The notes below the pieces were generated by a model. That model saw only the letters and a list, made by a program, of their open reading frames with translations. It had not been told where the DNA came from and searched no databases. The position numbers were made by a program, and so were the translations under genes. Positions 1 to 8,567 of a stretch of 64,000 bases of DNA are shown here, one piece after another (the first letter of the stretch is position 1; every line of letters starts with the position of its first letter). Source of the DNA: Tissierellia bacterium (lineage in GTDB: Bacteria > Bacillota > Clostridia > Tissierellales > Sedimentibacteraceae); NCBI GenBank assembly GCA_012843025.1, contig DURT01000011.1, positions 1-64,000 of the forward strand. The letters are read 5' to 3'.

Positions 1-115
1 AAGTATGATAGTTGAGATTTCAATCCACGCTCCTATGTAAGGAGCGACATTATATAGGATAGCTTGCAAATACTTGTAAAGTTATTTCAATCCACGCTCC
101 TATGTAAGGAGCGAC
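1..115 (-). CRISPR. CRISPR array (type I-C repeats), leader end
   Basis: Two identical 32-bp repeats are visible, at 17-48 and 84-115, separated by a 35-bp spacer at 49-83; bases 1-16 are the start of the next spacer and the array runs off the left edge. Read on the minus strand the repeat begins GTCGCTCC, contains an inverted stem (CGCTCCT/AGGAGCG) and ends GTGGATTGAAAT, which is the usual form of type I-C repeats. The minus-strand orientation matches the cas genes, so the repeat at 84-115 is the leader-proximal one. Array length and spacer content beyond the edge cannot be seen. Confidence 0.95.
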
Positions 116-282
116 AGCAAAATTTTAAGCATTACTTAATATTTTGCAAATATAATTAAGTATTTTGTATTTTAAGTTAATAAAAATCTTTGCTCTTTTT
201 TTACTAAACAGAATATAGTAATATATGTGAGTTTTTTTGGTGCGAATCACACAGTGTTTTTGTGTTCACTCTATTCTCGCAC
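116..282 (-). promoter_or_regulatory. CRISPR leader with terminal inverted repeat
   Basis: This AT-rich stretch between cas2 and the first repeat is the leader of the array. At its cas2 end it carries an inverted repeat, GTGCGA at 240-245 and TCGCAC at 277-282, enclosing a CACA/TGTG-rich core; the right arm reaches into the cas2 stop codon. A GTGCGAA...TTCGCAC element at this place is common in clostridial CRISPR leaders (recalled, not checked here). It may serve as cas2 terminator or as an integration-host element. Confidence 0.7.
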
Positions 283-572
283 TATATTATTAGAGGGGCT
301 TCTACATCATAACTTCTATTAACACCTATATGTTCAACTTTATTTTTATAATTATTACCTAAATAATAAAACCTAATACTGTCTTTCTCTTTATCTATAA
401 TTTTCTCAAGGATGTTTTTTACTTCTCGACATTTTGCGCTATCCATTACACATTCGAATACAGAATTTTGTACTCTTTGACCGTAGTTTACGCATTCTCT
501 TGCCACTTTTCTTAATCTTTTTCTTCCACTCTCAGTTTGTGTGTTTACATCATAAGTTATTAATACAAGCAT
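282..572 (-). CDS. cas2: CRISPR-associated endoribonuclease/DNase Cas2
   Basis: A 96-residue Cas2, subunit of the Cas1-Cas2 spacer integrase. The N-terminus MLVLITYDVNT is the beta-1 strand with the conserved Asp, followed by the GRKRLRKVAR helix and a QNSVFEC strand, as in the family. I place the start at 572 because GGAGG lies 4 nt upstream there; an in-frame ATG at 590 would lack a site. It is the last cas gene of the operon, 8 nt after cas1, and is followed by the leader and array. Confidence 0.95.
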   Translation of the reverse strand: MLVLITYDVNTQTESGRKRLRKVARECVNYGQRVQNSVFECVMDSAKCREVKNILEKIIDKEKDSIRFYYLGNNYKNKVEHIGVNRSYDVEAPLII

Positions 573-580
573 ATTACCTC

Positions 581-1612
581 CTACTTCCATAAAAAAGGCG
601 GGTATTCATCTAAGTCATCTCTTATATATCTCGCTAATAGTAACGCTTGTACGTATGGGACCATACCCCATTCTACCTTATCGTCTAAAAATGGATGCTT
701 TATAACTTCCTGTTTCTTATTCTGCCAGTGTTTGAGAAATGTTTTTCTCGCATCATCAGTCATAATTACCGAGCCATTCTCTTTTTCTATAAAATCGGAT
801 TCATTTAATATTTTTTTATTAATCATAGTTAGTACAAATCTATCAGCATATACTGCTCTTAACTCTTCCATTAAGTCTAATGCCAAAGAAGCCCTTCCAG
901 GTCTATCACTATGCATAAAGCCAACATATGGATCTAATCCAACTGTTTCTAATCCAGAACTACACATACTAACTAACAATGTATATGCAAATGAAAGCAT
1001 AGCATTAACATTATCAAGAGGCGGTCTCTTATTTCTGTTACTGAATATAAATGTTTCTTTTTGTTGAAGTATTAAATCATCAAATACTGAAAAATACACT
1101 GATGCTGCTACTCCCTCGATACCTCTTAATTCATCTAAGCCATTTATTTTTTCTATCATTTTTAAACAATTGGTTAGGTATTGACTCTTGCGCTTTAATT
1201 TCTCTACATCTAATCTCAATGGATGGTCTCTTGTTGCACGTTCTATTACCCATTTGGAATTATAGATTTTGCCTATTATAAAATTTTTTGCAATACGCAT
1301 ACTCCTAATAGGGTCTTCAGATATTTTGAATTGCTCTTTTCTAAGAATTACATTTCCTTTAATAGTACCATGAATACCCGCAAGAAATTTCCCGCTGTAA
1401 GATAAAAATGATAATGAAATGCCATTTTTTGCACATTCCCCCATTAATGCAGGACTAACTCCTGCATAGCCAAAAGTAATTATGCCTTCGAGATTATGAA
1501 GAGGTATCCTACCGACTTCATTATTTTTTTCAGTAACCACTATATTAAGTCCATCTAATGATAAATAATAATCAGGATTAGTAATATATAAGGTATTTAA
1601 TAGCTTTTTCAC
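581..1612 (-). CDS. cas1: CRISPR-associated integrase Cas1 (type I-C)
   Basis: A 343-residue Cas1, the catalytic subunit for acquisition of new spacers. The three metal-binding residues of the family can be seen as E166 (RGIEG), H234 (GFMHSDRPG) and D246 (ALDLMEE). The length is normal for the I-C branch. The start overlaps the cas4 stop by one base, so translation is probably coupled. Nothing suggests inactivation. Confidence 0.96.
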   Translation of the reverse strand: MKKLLNTLYITNPDYYLSLDGLNIVVTEKNNEVGRIPLHNLEGIITFGYAGVSPALMGECAKNGISLSFLSYSGKFLAGIHGTIKGNVILRKEQFKISEDPIRSMRIAKNFIIGKIYNSKWVIERATRDHPLRLDVEKLKRKSQYLTNCLKMIEKINGLDELRGIEGVAASVYFSVFDDLILQQKETFIFSNRNKRPPLDNVNAMLSFAYTLLVSMCSSGLETVGLDPYVGFMHSDRPGRASLALDLMEELRAVYADRFVLTMINKKILNESDFIEKENGSVIMTDDARKTFLKHWQNKKQEVIKHPFLDDKVEWGMVPYVQALLLARYIRDDLDEYPPFLWK

Positions 1613-2280
1613 TAGAACACCTCCTCATCTATAGCTCGTAATATATATTCCCTAACAGATTTTTTCTTAAGTAGTACCGGCAAACAAATATCTTTAAGAG
1701 AACAAGCATTACATGCTTTTGTACGCCTAACCTTAGGTGTATGTTTTTTTTCAAAAAGACTATGCATTTCTTTTACTAAATCAATAACCTTATTTTTATA
1801 TTCACAATTGATTTTTATAGTTTCTCTATGGCGTGTTTCTCCATAATATAAATATCCTTTTTCTACTTCACAACATAACATTTCTTCTAAACACATAGCT
1901 TGGGCAGTTAGTTGCATAATATCTACATCAGTTGTCTTTGGCTTGCCTTTTTTATACTCAACTGGATACACCTTATAAAGCTCTTCTCTACCAAAAATAT
2001 TTACACCATTTACATCTTTATGAAATTCAACTACATCGCATATTCCACTAATACCTAGTTGCCTTGAAACTATAGGCATACCACGCGAAATTATTACATT
2101 TCCTCTTTTTTCTATTATACTGTTATCATGTGTTTTTTCATGAAGTATATTTCCTTCTATAGTCCTAATATTATCACTCCATTGGTTTTCGATATGAATT
2201 AACGCCCATTGCCTTTTGCAGAATGCGTAGTGTTGTATCCCGGAAAGCATCAAATATTCTTCTTCGCTATATTCCTTCAT
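1612..2280 (-). CDS. cas4: CRISPR-associated exonuclease Cas4
   Basis: A 222-residue Cas4, a PD-(D/E)XK nuclease with an iron-sulfur cluster that trims prespacers and helps choose the PAM side. C21 in HYAFCKRQW and the C-terminal cluster KACNACSLKDIC supply the four cysteines expected for the cluster; YPVEYKKGK is the nuclease E-x-K motif. The gene sits between cas7 and cas1, its usual place in type I-C operons, and overlaps cas7 by 14 bases. No strong ribosome site precedes the ATG, so it probably depends on translational coupling. Confidence 0.94.
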   Translation of the reverse strand: MKEYSEEEYLMLSGIQHYAFCKRQWALIHIENQWSDNIRTIEGNILHEKTHDNSIIEKRGNVIISRGMPIVSRQLGISGICDVVEFHKDVNGVNIFGREELYKVYPVEYKKGKPKTTDVDIMQLTAQAMCLEEMLCCEVEKGYLYYGETRHRETIKINCEYKNKVIDLVKEMHSLFEKKHTPKVRRTKACNACSLKDICLPVLLKKKSVREYILRAIDEEVF

Positions 2281-3130
2281 ACTCTTTCACTTCTAATCCA
2301 TCTAATTCTTTTACTGTTATATCGTAATCATTAATGCTTGTTGGTGTAATTACAGACTCTTTTTTCTTTATTACAATACTGTCATGTATCTTTTTAGAAG
2401 AATACTGTCCTAATGCACAATTGTGTTCCCACCAATATACTTTAACAACTTCCATACTTCCATCAGGTCTAGCAGATGAGGAATCATTAACAAATAAAGT
2501 TCTTATTGCTTCTTTAATTTTTTCAGCATCGTCTGTTGTAAAACCTGTCTTTTCAGCCAATTGAACATTTATACTTCCTTTTAATACATATACTCCAAAA
2601 TCTACTCTATGTTTCATACCCATAGTGTCTGACGCTTTGCCTTCTTTAGATTCACTGTTTACACTTTTGGTAATTTGTATACTTGTTATATCAATTGGAT
2701 CAACACTAAAAGCTGGATGTACAGAAACCGGTCCACGAATACCTAATGATAATTCTGAACCTTTGAATGCAAAAACTTGTCCAAAACTTCTTACGTCCAT
2801 CCATTCTTTACAAGCTATTTTATAAGCTCTTTCTCGATCAGCTTTCTTGCCCTTTTTTATTTCTTCGTTAAACTCTTTATTTCCTTCTGCTCTTTCTCTA
2901 AGACTTTTATAACCATCAATATTTTTATCGTCCGATTGCACGAAAATACTTTCGCCCATATCTAATAATCTGTTTCTTATTTTTCTCTTTATACATACAT
3001 CAGAGATTTCACCTAATCCTTGGTATGTTGTTCTAGGCATATTTCCGTTCAGTGGGTCGCCATTGCAGTTTGCATCCTTTACAGAAATAATTGCTACAAA
3101 ATCAATCTTGTTTTTCAATACTTCCATCAT
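2267..3130 (-). CDS. cas7: Type I-C Cascade backbone protein Cas7 (Csd2)
   Basis: A Csd2-family Cas7 of about 287 residues, forming the crRNA-binding backbone filament of the I-C effector. The N-terminal segment FVAIISVKDANCNGDP, then GNMPRT, is the family signature. GGAGG at 3136-3140 lies 5 nt before ATG at 3130 and 8 nt before a second ATG at 3127; either could be used, while the upstream ATG at 3142 overlaps the ribosome site and is unlikely. The start lies inside the end of cas8c, so the two are translationally coupled. Confidence 0.94.
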   Translation of the reverse strand: MMEVLKNKIDFVAIISVKDANCNGDPLNGNMPRTTYQGLGEISDVCIKRKIRNRLLDMGESIFVQSDDKNIDGYKSLRERAEGNKEFNEEIKKGKKADRERAYKIACKEWMDVRSFGQVFAFKGSELSLGIRGPVSVHPAFSVDPIDITSIQITKSVNSESKEGKASDTMGMKHRVDFGVYVLKGSINVQLAEKTGFTTDDAEKIKEAIRTLFVNDSSSARPDGSMEVVKVYWWEHNCALGQYSSKKIHDSIVIKKKESVITPTSINDYDITVKELDGLEVKEYEGI

Positions 3131-5003
3131 TATTACCTCCATTAATTATTTTTTTCTTTTCTATTGACTTTTCAATAGATTCTTTTATTATACTTTGTCT
3201 TTGACTATCAAATCCTAAACTCATTCTACCATCTAAATTCTTAGCTTTTGCAAATTCCTCAGGATCAATTTTACTTGATATTTCTCCAAGTAAATAATAT
3301 AGTTTATTTCCCTTACTACCTAGCTGTTGCTTATAAATAGATAACCTATCATTTATTAAACTCCATGTTTCACATGGACGCTTAGAAAACCTTGTGAAAT
3401 ATCTTACAGCATTTGTCGCTCTTTCTTTGTCATTAGATGCCCATCTTTCTATTGCATCTGCCACGGCCAGCAATCTTCCGCAGTTATACGAAAGATCTTT
3501 GTAGTCATCATTAATCACCATACTAATAACCTCCTTTTCATAATCATATAAATACTTTCTATATACCGAACATGCTGTTGCTAATACTTCGTACCAATTT
3601 TCTATAACAGAATAATTTTGTGGATGAAAAGATTTATTAACTGCTGCATTTACAATATCCCTTGGAATTTTAGCACCATCACTTATACATGGCAGAATAC
3701 GTTCAACAACACTTGACAGTATCTTTTCATTGCTGCATTTTATTTCTCCGTTCTGCTCGGTTCCATAAGCAACTCTTGCAATGTCAACAGGAGATGGAGC
3801 TCCGATAAAGTATACTCTTTTTTTATCTTGTCCTTTATAACTATTTCTCCAAGTGCTGTTTTCGTGCCAACTTTTAATATTCTCAATTAATTCATTGCCT
3901 TGTTGTCCCATGAATTCTCTGTAAAAAATTACTGATAATCTACCGGGAGTTGCAGAATCTAAGCCCAATAGAATGAGCTTGCTTTTAAAATCTAATTGGT
4001 TCTTATATCCTGTTATAGCACTATTAAATTTGTTTGCAGCTGGAAACTTTGTATCAAAATCTTTCTCAGCTTTGTTAGTAAAACCAAAGGTACTAACTAA
4101 TAACGGAGGAGTTTTTTCATTTTCTAACCCCCATAAAACGAATACCTTTTCTCCTACTCTTTGTCCTTGCTTATCAATTAACCATTTTAATGCATTATGC
4201 GCTTTTTGAGAAACTTCATAACTTACGGTAAATGCTTCATCTGCATCACTAAATCTGCCTCTGTAGGTAAATCCACTAGTATCATTAGATGAAATCAGCT
4301 TAGCAAAATCTCCTGGATGTCTTATTCTTGAAGGATGATTACGGCTAATAGGTAAATATTGACCTGTTATATAGCAGAATTCTTTTTCGTTTTGTTTTTC
4401 CAGGTAATAATTGACATATTTATCCTGTAAATCAGAATCCTGCCATAGAGCTGTAATGTCATCTATTCCAGAGACCCTGAATCTAACAAAGGCATCCTCT
4501 TGGTTACCTGCAGAAAGTTTAATATCTGTTTTTAGCCATTTTTTAGTAAGTTTTCCGTTTTCAACTGATAGTATATTGGATTCTATCAAATCATGTATTA
4601 TACATCCTTTCTTTAAATAATCGTATACTGCTTTAATTTTAGCAGATGTGTATGATGACTGAACCCACTCCCTTAATCCATTCATATAATCATTATGAAA
4701 TTTAGAATTATCTTTACCTGTGTATTTCTCATAATCACCGGCAATATACTTTAATTTATCAAATAATCCATGGGGTGCTGAACCTGAGCCTCTGCTTGCA
4801 GAGGATTCTGTTACAGGAATTACCGTATCTGCTTCTTCTTTAGGTACAAATTGAGCATTTATAAAATTTCCATGCTTATTAATTGTTACCTCTATTTGGG
4901 CATTCTGCCTGGAGTGTGCAACTTTTAACAACCCGTTATTTCTTATATTTGCAGTCTTGTTAGCGTTTTCATAGGTGTCGTATAATGATTTCATCCAGCT
5001 CAT
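3102..5003 (-). CDS. cas8c: Type I-C Cascade large subunit Cas8c (Csd1)
   Basis: A 633-residue Csd1/Cas8c, the large subunit that recognises the PAM and recruits Cas3. The N-terminus MSWMKSLYDTYENA and the motif SSASRGSGSAPHGLFDKLKY resemble the family (SK-R-S...-A-P-H-LFD-KL). Internal ATG starts could also yield a small-subunit-like C-terminal product, as shown for other I-C systems; I did not find a decisive internal ribosome site. It overlaps cas5 by 4 bases (ATGA). Confidence 0.95.
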   Translation of the reverse strand: MSWMKSLYDTYENANKTANIRNNGLLKVAHSRQNAQIEVTINKHGNFINAQFVPKEEADTVIPVTESSASRGSGSAPHGLFDKLKYIAGDYEKYTGKDNSKFHNDYMNGLREWVQSSYTSAKIKAVYDYLKKGCIIHDLIESNILSVENGKLTKKWLKTDIKLSAGNQEDAFVRFRVSGIDDITALWQDSDLQDKYVNYYLEKQNEKEFCYITGQYLPISRNHPSRIRHPGDFAKLISSNDTSGFTYRGRFSDADEAFTVSYEVSQKAHNALKWLIDKQGQRVGEKVFVLWGLENEKTPPLLVSTFGFTNKAEKDFDTKFPAANKFNSAITGYKNQLDFKSKLILLGLDSATPGRLSVIFYREFMGQQGNELIENIKSWHENSTWRNSYKGQDKKRVYFIGAPSPVDIARVAYGTEQNGEIKCSNEKILSSVVERILPCISDGAKIPRDIVNAAVNKSFHPQNYSVIENWYEVLATACSVYRKYLYDYEKEVISMVINDDYKDLSYNCGRLLAVADAIERWASNDKERATNAVRYFTRFSKRPCETWSLINDRLSIYKQQLGSKGNKLYYLLGEISSKIDPEEFAKAKNLDGRMSLGFDSQRQSIIKESIEKSIEKKKIINGGNNDGSIEKQD

Positions 5004-5731
5004 ATACTATCACCTTCTAATATGCCATAATTAATAATTGTATCATCTACGCCTGAAAAATTTGTATCGTCAAACTTTTTCATTTTCATGTCCTTAATTA
5101 TAACTTCTTTTTCACAGTCTTCAGGTCTGCAAAATTTTATAGTTCCGTTAACCATTTTAGGTCTCCAAAACTTAGCTATAAGCTTGTCCATACCATTTTC
5201 GTCAGGATAGCTTAACGAATGATACATAAGTCCAAATTCCATTGTTCCCATGGATGAATAATATCCATTTTGAGATACTGCTGGCTCAACATATCCTTGA
5301 CACTCTCGAGTTCCTAAAAAGATATCCCTTCTACCTCCTTTTTTGATACATCTTTTCATGATGAAATAATGCTTATTTTCATTAAAATCATATTCTAAAT
5401 CTAGTCTGTTTCTATTAAATTCGAAATGAGCTGTTACATTATAACTAACATCTACGAGATAAGTATAATAAGATAAGTCGTTTCCGCCATTGTAATTTAA
5501 TGGACGTATTCCTTTACTTTCTGTTTTAATTGGATTGAGAATATGTATACTATCTATATACCAGATAATGCTGGGTTTCCAGTATATACTCTCACATATT
5601 CCTTTAAGAGCCTGATAGGTCGGAATCATAAGAGTAGATTTCTCCCCACCAATTTTAGTTAATGGGTCGGTAAATAATGCATATTTACCCGAAACATTAA
5701 ATTTAACTATGTTGTCCATAATTATCCACAC
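5000..5731 (-). CDS. cas5: Type I-C Cas5 (Cas5d), pre-crRNA endonuclease
   Basis: A Cas5d-type RAMP protein of about 243 residues. In type I-C, which has no Cas6, this subunit cuts the pre-crRNA at the base of the repeat hairpin and holds the 11-nt 5' handle. The sequence shows NVSGKYALFTDPLTKIGGEKSTLMIPTYQ, typical of the N-terminal ferredoxin-like fold, and a Gly-rich GGRRDIFLG loop. A GTG start at 5731 is taken because GGAAGG lies 7 nt upstream; an ATG 12 bases in is the alternative. No cas6 is present, in agreement. Confidence 0.94.
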   Translation of the reverse strand: MWIIMDNIVKFNVSGKYALFTDPLTKIGGEKSTLMIPTYQALKGICESIYWKPSIIWYIDSIHILNPIKTESKGIRPLNYNGGNDLSYYTYLVDVSYNVTAHFEFNRNRLDLEYDFNENKHYFIMKRCIKKGGRRDIFLGTRECQGYVEPAVSQNGYYSSMGTMEFGLMYHSLSYPDENGMDKLIAKFWRPKMVNGTIKFCRPEDCEKEVIIKDMKMKKFDDTNFSGVDDTIINYGILEGDSI

Positions 5732-5835
5732 GAACCTCCCTTCCTATTCTATTGTAATATAATTATTTACCTTTTATTAAATAAAAGCCCAACTGTTTAC
5801 ACTTATCAATGAATTTTTCTACTTTTTATGTTAAT

Positions 5836-5915
5836 ATTACTATGTAATCGAAATATGTGGATTGAAATCATTAGAATGTTATTATAAAAAGCACATGTTC
5901 TTTTGCTATATGCTT
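5836..5915 (+). ncRNA. Candidate crRNA-like regulatory element (degenerate repeat)
   Basis: Between cas5 and cas3, on the strand opposite to the cas genes, GTGGATTGAAAT (5857-5868) repeats exactly the 12 3'-terminal bases of the CRISPR repeat, that is the I-C crRNA 5' handle. The remaining 20 bases of the repeat are not conserved, but a small hairpin (ATTAC-TAT-GTAAT, 5836-5848) precedes it. About 20 bases of guide-like sequence follow, then a hairpin with a short T-run (AAAAAGCA/TGCTTTTT, about 5886-5918). The layout resembles CreA/CreR-type guides reported in other cas operons. Expression is unproven and chance similarity is possible. Confidence 0.4.
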
Positions 5916-5922
5916 TTTATTA

Positions 5923-8322
5923 TTAAAAATTGAGAAATTCTAGGTTCTTTATTAAACTTACCCCCTTTACTTCATCATAATAAAAGTCTTTTAAGATATG
6001 TACACCACATTCCCTATTGAATATTATCCCATCCTCTTTTTTTAGTGCTTCATATTTATTATTGTAAATATTAACAGAATAATGTCCCAGTTTATCAATC
6101 AAAATTTTCTTTTTGTCATAAGAATCACTACTTAACAATTCAGATATTAATCCTTTGCCTTTTCCATAAGGTACAAGTACTGTCTTAGTATCATTATCTA
6201 TTACTTTAAATAGTTCACCTGCTGTTTTAAACTTGTAAATAAACTGTAATGGATAATCATCCTCATAGCCGTCTTTATTTAATTCATTATAGTTAAGCAT
6301 CTCGTATATACTTGTATTCCTAACAGGGTAATTCATATTATTATTTAGAATTGGATCAGTATAGTAATATTTGAAATATTTTTTTATTGACTCTGGAGAT
6401 AATAAGCTATTCTCAAACAAATTACTATCTTCAGCATAATCATCTAACAATTCTTTGCAATGTGTTTTACCTAACCTGATTTCTGTTAATCTTTTTAACT
6501 CATCATCATCATTAAGATTTATAATATAGCCATACCCTTTTTCTCTTTCTCCATTTCTGTTCATTCTACCTGAAGTCTGGGCTATAGAATCAAGGCCTGC
6601 TAATGCCCTAACAGCAACATCAAAACTAATATCTACTCCAGCTTCTATTAACTGAGTACTTATACATATAAGGTGTTTATTGTTTTTTAGACCTTTTTTT
6701 ATATTTGATAAAACATCCTTTCTATGTGTAGGACAGAGATTTGAGCTTAGAAAGTATAAGTCTACATCCTTGTCAATGACTTTACTTAACAGGTCATATA
6801 TTGTAGCAGCCGAATTGACAGTATTACAAACCATTAATACGCTGTTTGCAGTTTTTTTAATATCATATATAAAAGAACTTGCCTCTTCATACGTGTATCC
6901 TTCTTTTCTTGTAGAATCTATAACTTCAACTCTTTCAAGAATTTTAAATTTAATATTAACATCTTTTATTATTTCTCTTTGCTCGCTAAACTGTATTGAG
7001 ACATTTGCTTTATTCAACTCTGGCTGTGTTGCCGAACATAATACAATTGTGGAATTCCCTATTCTATTAAGATAATTTATACAACCGTTGAATAAATCCA
7101 TACATTTTATTGGGATAGTTTGAATTTCATCAAAAATAATAATGCTATTTAATAAATTGTGCATTCTTCTCATGTCTTGAGTACCCTTATTGTAAAAAGT
7201 ATTAAGAAATTGAACCATAGTTGTATATATTATTTTATTCTCCCATCTATGCGTTAATAATTTATAGTTTTCACCCTTATCATCCTCTAATATATTTGAA
7301 TGATGTTCAAGCAAATCTCCTTTACAATTTAATGCCTTTCTAACTTCTTCAGCGTTTTGCTCTATTATTGTAGTGTATGGTAAAACATATATAATCCTAT
7401 CTTTATTTTTTAATTCTGCATGTCTCAGCGCAAACCTTAAGCTTGATAATGTTTTCCCGCCGCCTGTAGGAACCGTAAGCGTATATATACCTTCATTATT
7501 TTTTGCAAAGCTCAAGCACTCATCCGATATATCTTGGCGAATTTTATTTATTCTTTTTTCATTTTCACTAATATTTGATTTCATTTTAAATTCTTCTAAC
7601 TTTTTCTCAAGTCTTATTAAATATTTATACCATATTTTTGCAGCTTCTATTTCTATATTGTTTATTTCGTTATTACCAATATATTCTGATTCAAATAAAT
7701 AGCTATCATATCTATCCGCATCAATTAACATGCTATAAGCTGTCTTAATAAATAAGTGCATAGCAAAAAATGCTTCATCTTTAAATTCTTTAATTTTTTC
7801 AACAATTAATTGTACTTCATAACACGCTTCATCAAAAATTTTATTAATATCAACTTTAAGATCGTCATTGAATTTTTTGTAAACTTCCTGCATATTACTT
7901 GAGCTGATCTTTTTAAATCTTTCCAATAACGTTACTTCCGATCTTCTGTTAACACAATCCGGTAATCCACCATGATGATAACAACAAATTAATGCTAATA
8001 TTTCAGAGGTTATACAACTAATAGGATCGCGTTTATTAAATGTCTCATAAATAAATTTACCTCCAAAAACTCCATGGTCTTCTTTGTCAGCAACTTTGTC
8101 TGTTTCTTTATCTCCATCTTGAACCTTCTTTAACTCTAACTCTATATAATCTTGAAATCTAACACTATACTTACCCATATCATGTAATAATCCAGCTAAA
8201 TATAAAAATGAAGAAATATTTAATTTTCTGCCAAATATTTTACATAAGTTGGCTACACTTAAGGTATGTTCTCTAACTGACTGAACCTTTAAAGTCCTTT
8301 CATTAAATCTTGCAATATACAT
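5923..8322 (-). CDS. cas3: CRISPR-associated helicase-nuclease Cas3 (HD fused)
   Basis: A 799-residue Cas3 that nicks and degrades target DNA recruited by Cascade. An N-terminal HD nuclease domain shows H19 and H47-D48 (LLHDMGK); the helicase follows with Walker A PTGGGKT at 285-291, DEIQ at 398-401 and motif VI QTSGRMNRNGE. The active-site residues look complete. It is the first gene of the operon; AGGGG lies 7 nt before the ATG and a TATAAT box lies about 55 bases upstream (8378-8383 on the minus strand). Confidence 0.96.
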   Translation of the reverse strand: MYIARFNERTLKVQSVREHTLSVANLCKIFGRKLNISSFLYLAGLLHDMGKYSVRFQDYIELELKKVQDGDKETDKVADKEDHGVFGGKFIYETFNKRDPISCITSEILALICCYHHGGLPDCVNRRSEVTLLERFKKISSSNMQEVYKKFNDDLKVDINKIFDEACYEVQLIVEKIKEFKDEAFFAMHLFIKTAYSMLIDADRYDSYLFESEYIGNNEINNIEIEAAKIWYKYLIRLEKKLEEFKMKSNISENEKRINKIRQDISDECLSFAKNNEGIYTLTVPTGGGKTLSSLRFALRHAELKNKDRIIYVLPYTTIIEQNAEEVRKALNCKGDLLEHHSNILEDDKGENYKLLTHRWENKIIYTTMVQFLNTFYNKGTQDMRRMHNLLNSIIIFDEIQTIPIKCMDLFNGCINYLNRIGNSTIVLCSATQPELNKANVSIQFSEQREIIKDVNIKFKILERVEVIDSTRKEGYTYEEASSFIYDIKKTANSVLMVCNTVNSAATIYDLLSKVIDKDVDLYFLSSNLCPTHRKDVLSNIKKGLKNNKHLICISTQLIEAGVDISFDVAVRALAGLDSIAQTSGRMNRNGEREKGYGYIINLNDDDELKRLTEIRLGKTHCKELLDDYAEDSNLFENSLLSPESIKKYFKYYYTDPILNNNMNYPVRNTSIYEMLNYNELNKDGYEDDYPLQFIYKFKTAGELFKVIDNDTKTVLVPYGKGKGLISELLSSDSYDKKKILIDKLGHYSVNIYNNKYEALKKEDGIIFNRECGVHILKDFYYDEVKGVSLIKNLEFLNF

Positions 8323-8374
8323 TTATATACCCCTAATTACAAAGTTATGTTCCTTTTGAAATATTACCATCAAT

Positions 8375-8410
8375 AATATTATACCATATTTAGAATATAA
8401 TGGAATAGCT
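8375..8410 (-). promoter_or_regulatory. cas3: Putative cas operon promoter
   Basis: On the minus strand a TATAAT hexamer occurs in GGTATAATATT about 55 bases before the cas3 ATG, with a poor -35 region around TATTCC. The interval between the two boxes begins with TTC followed by CATTA, which matches the likely I-C PAM plus the first five bases of the guide in the crRNA-like element at 5869. The box is clear; the regulatory reading is inference. Confidence 0.5.
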
Positions 8411-8494
8411 TTTGAGATTTATTTCAAAACTTAAACGGTTTCCAATGTTTTTTTAGTCAAAACATGTATTATTAAATTTTTCCCTCATCATTTT

Positions 8495-8522
8495 TGACAT
8501 TGTTTTGGGATTTGTTATATTG
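8495..8522 (+). promoter_or_regulatory. Sigma-A-type promoter of the SDR gene
   Basis: TTGACA at 8495-8500 and TATATT at 8517-8522 with a 16-bp spacer lie 46 bases upstream of the TTG start of the short-chain dehydrogenase. Confidence 0.7.
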
Positions 8523-8567
8523 TAGACTAAGTTTAAAATAGTTAATTAAATGACAGGAGGTATAGAG

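Noticed and set aside
49..83. Spacer matching something within this window (self-targeting)
   Set aside because: I found no convincing protospacer by eye; a genome-wide search would be needed.
5760..5835. A second degenerate repeat between cas5 and cas3
   Set aside because: Only one handle-like match was found; the CTTTTATT-TAA-TAAAAG dyad near 5772 is AT-rich and has no similarity to the repeat.
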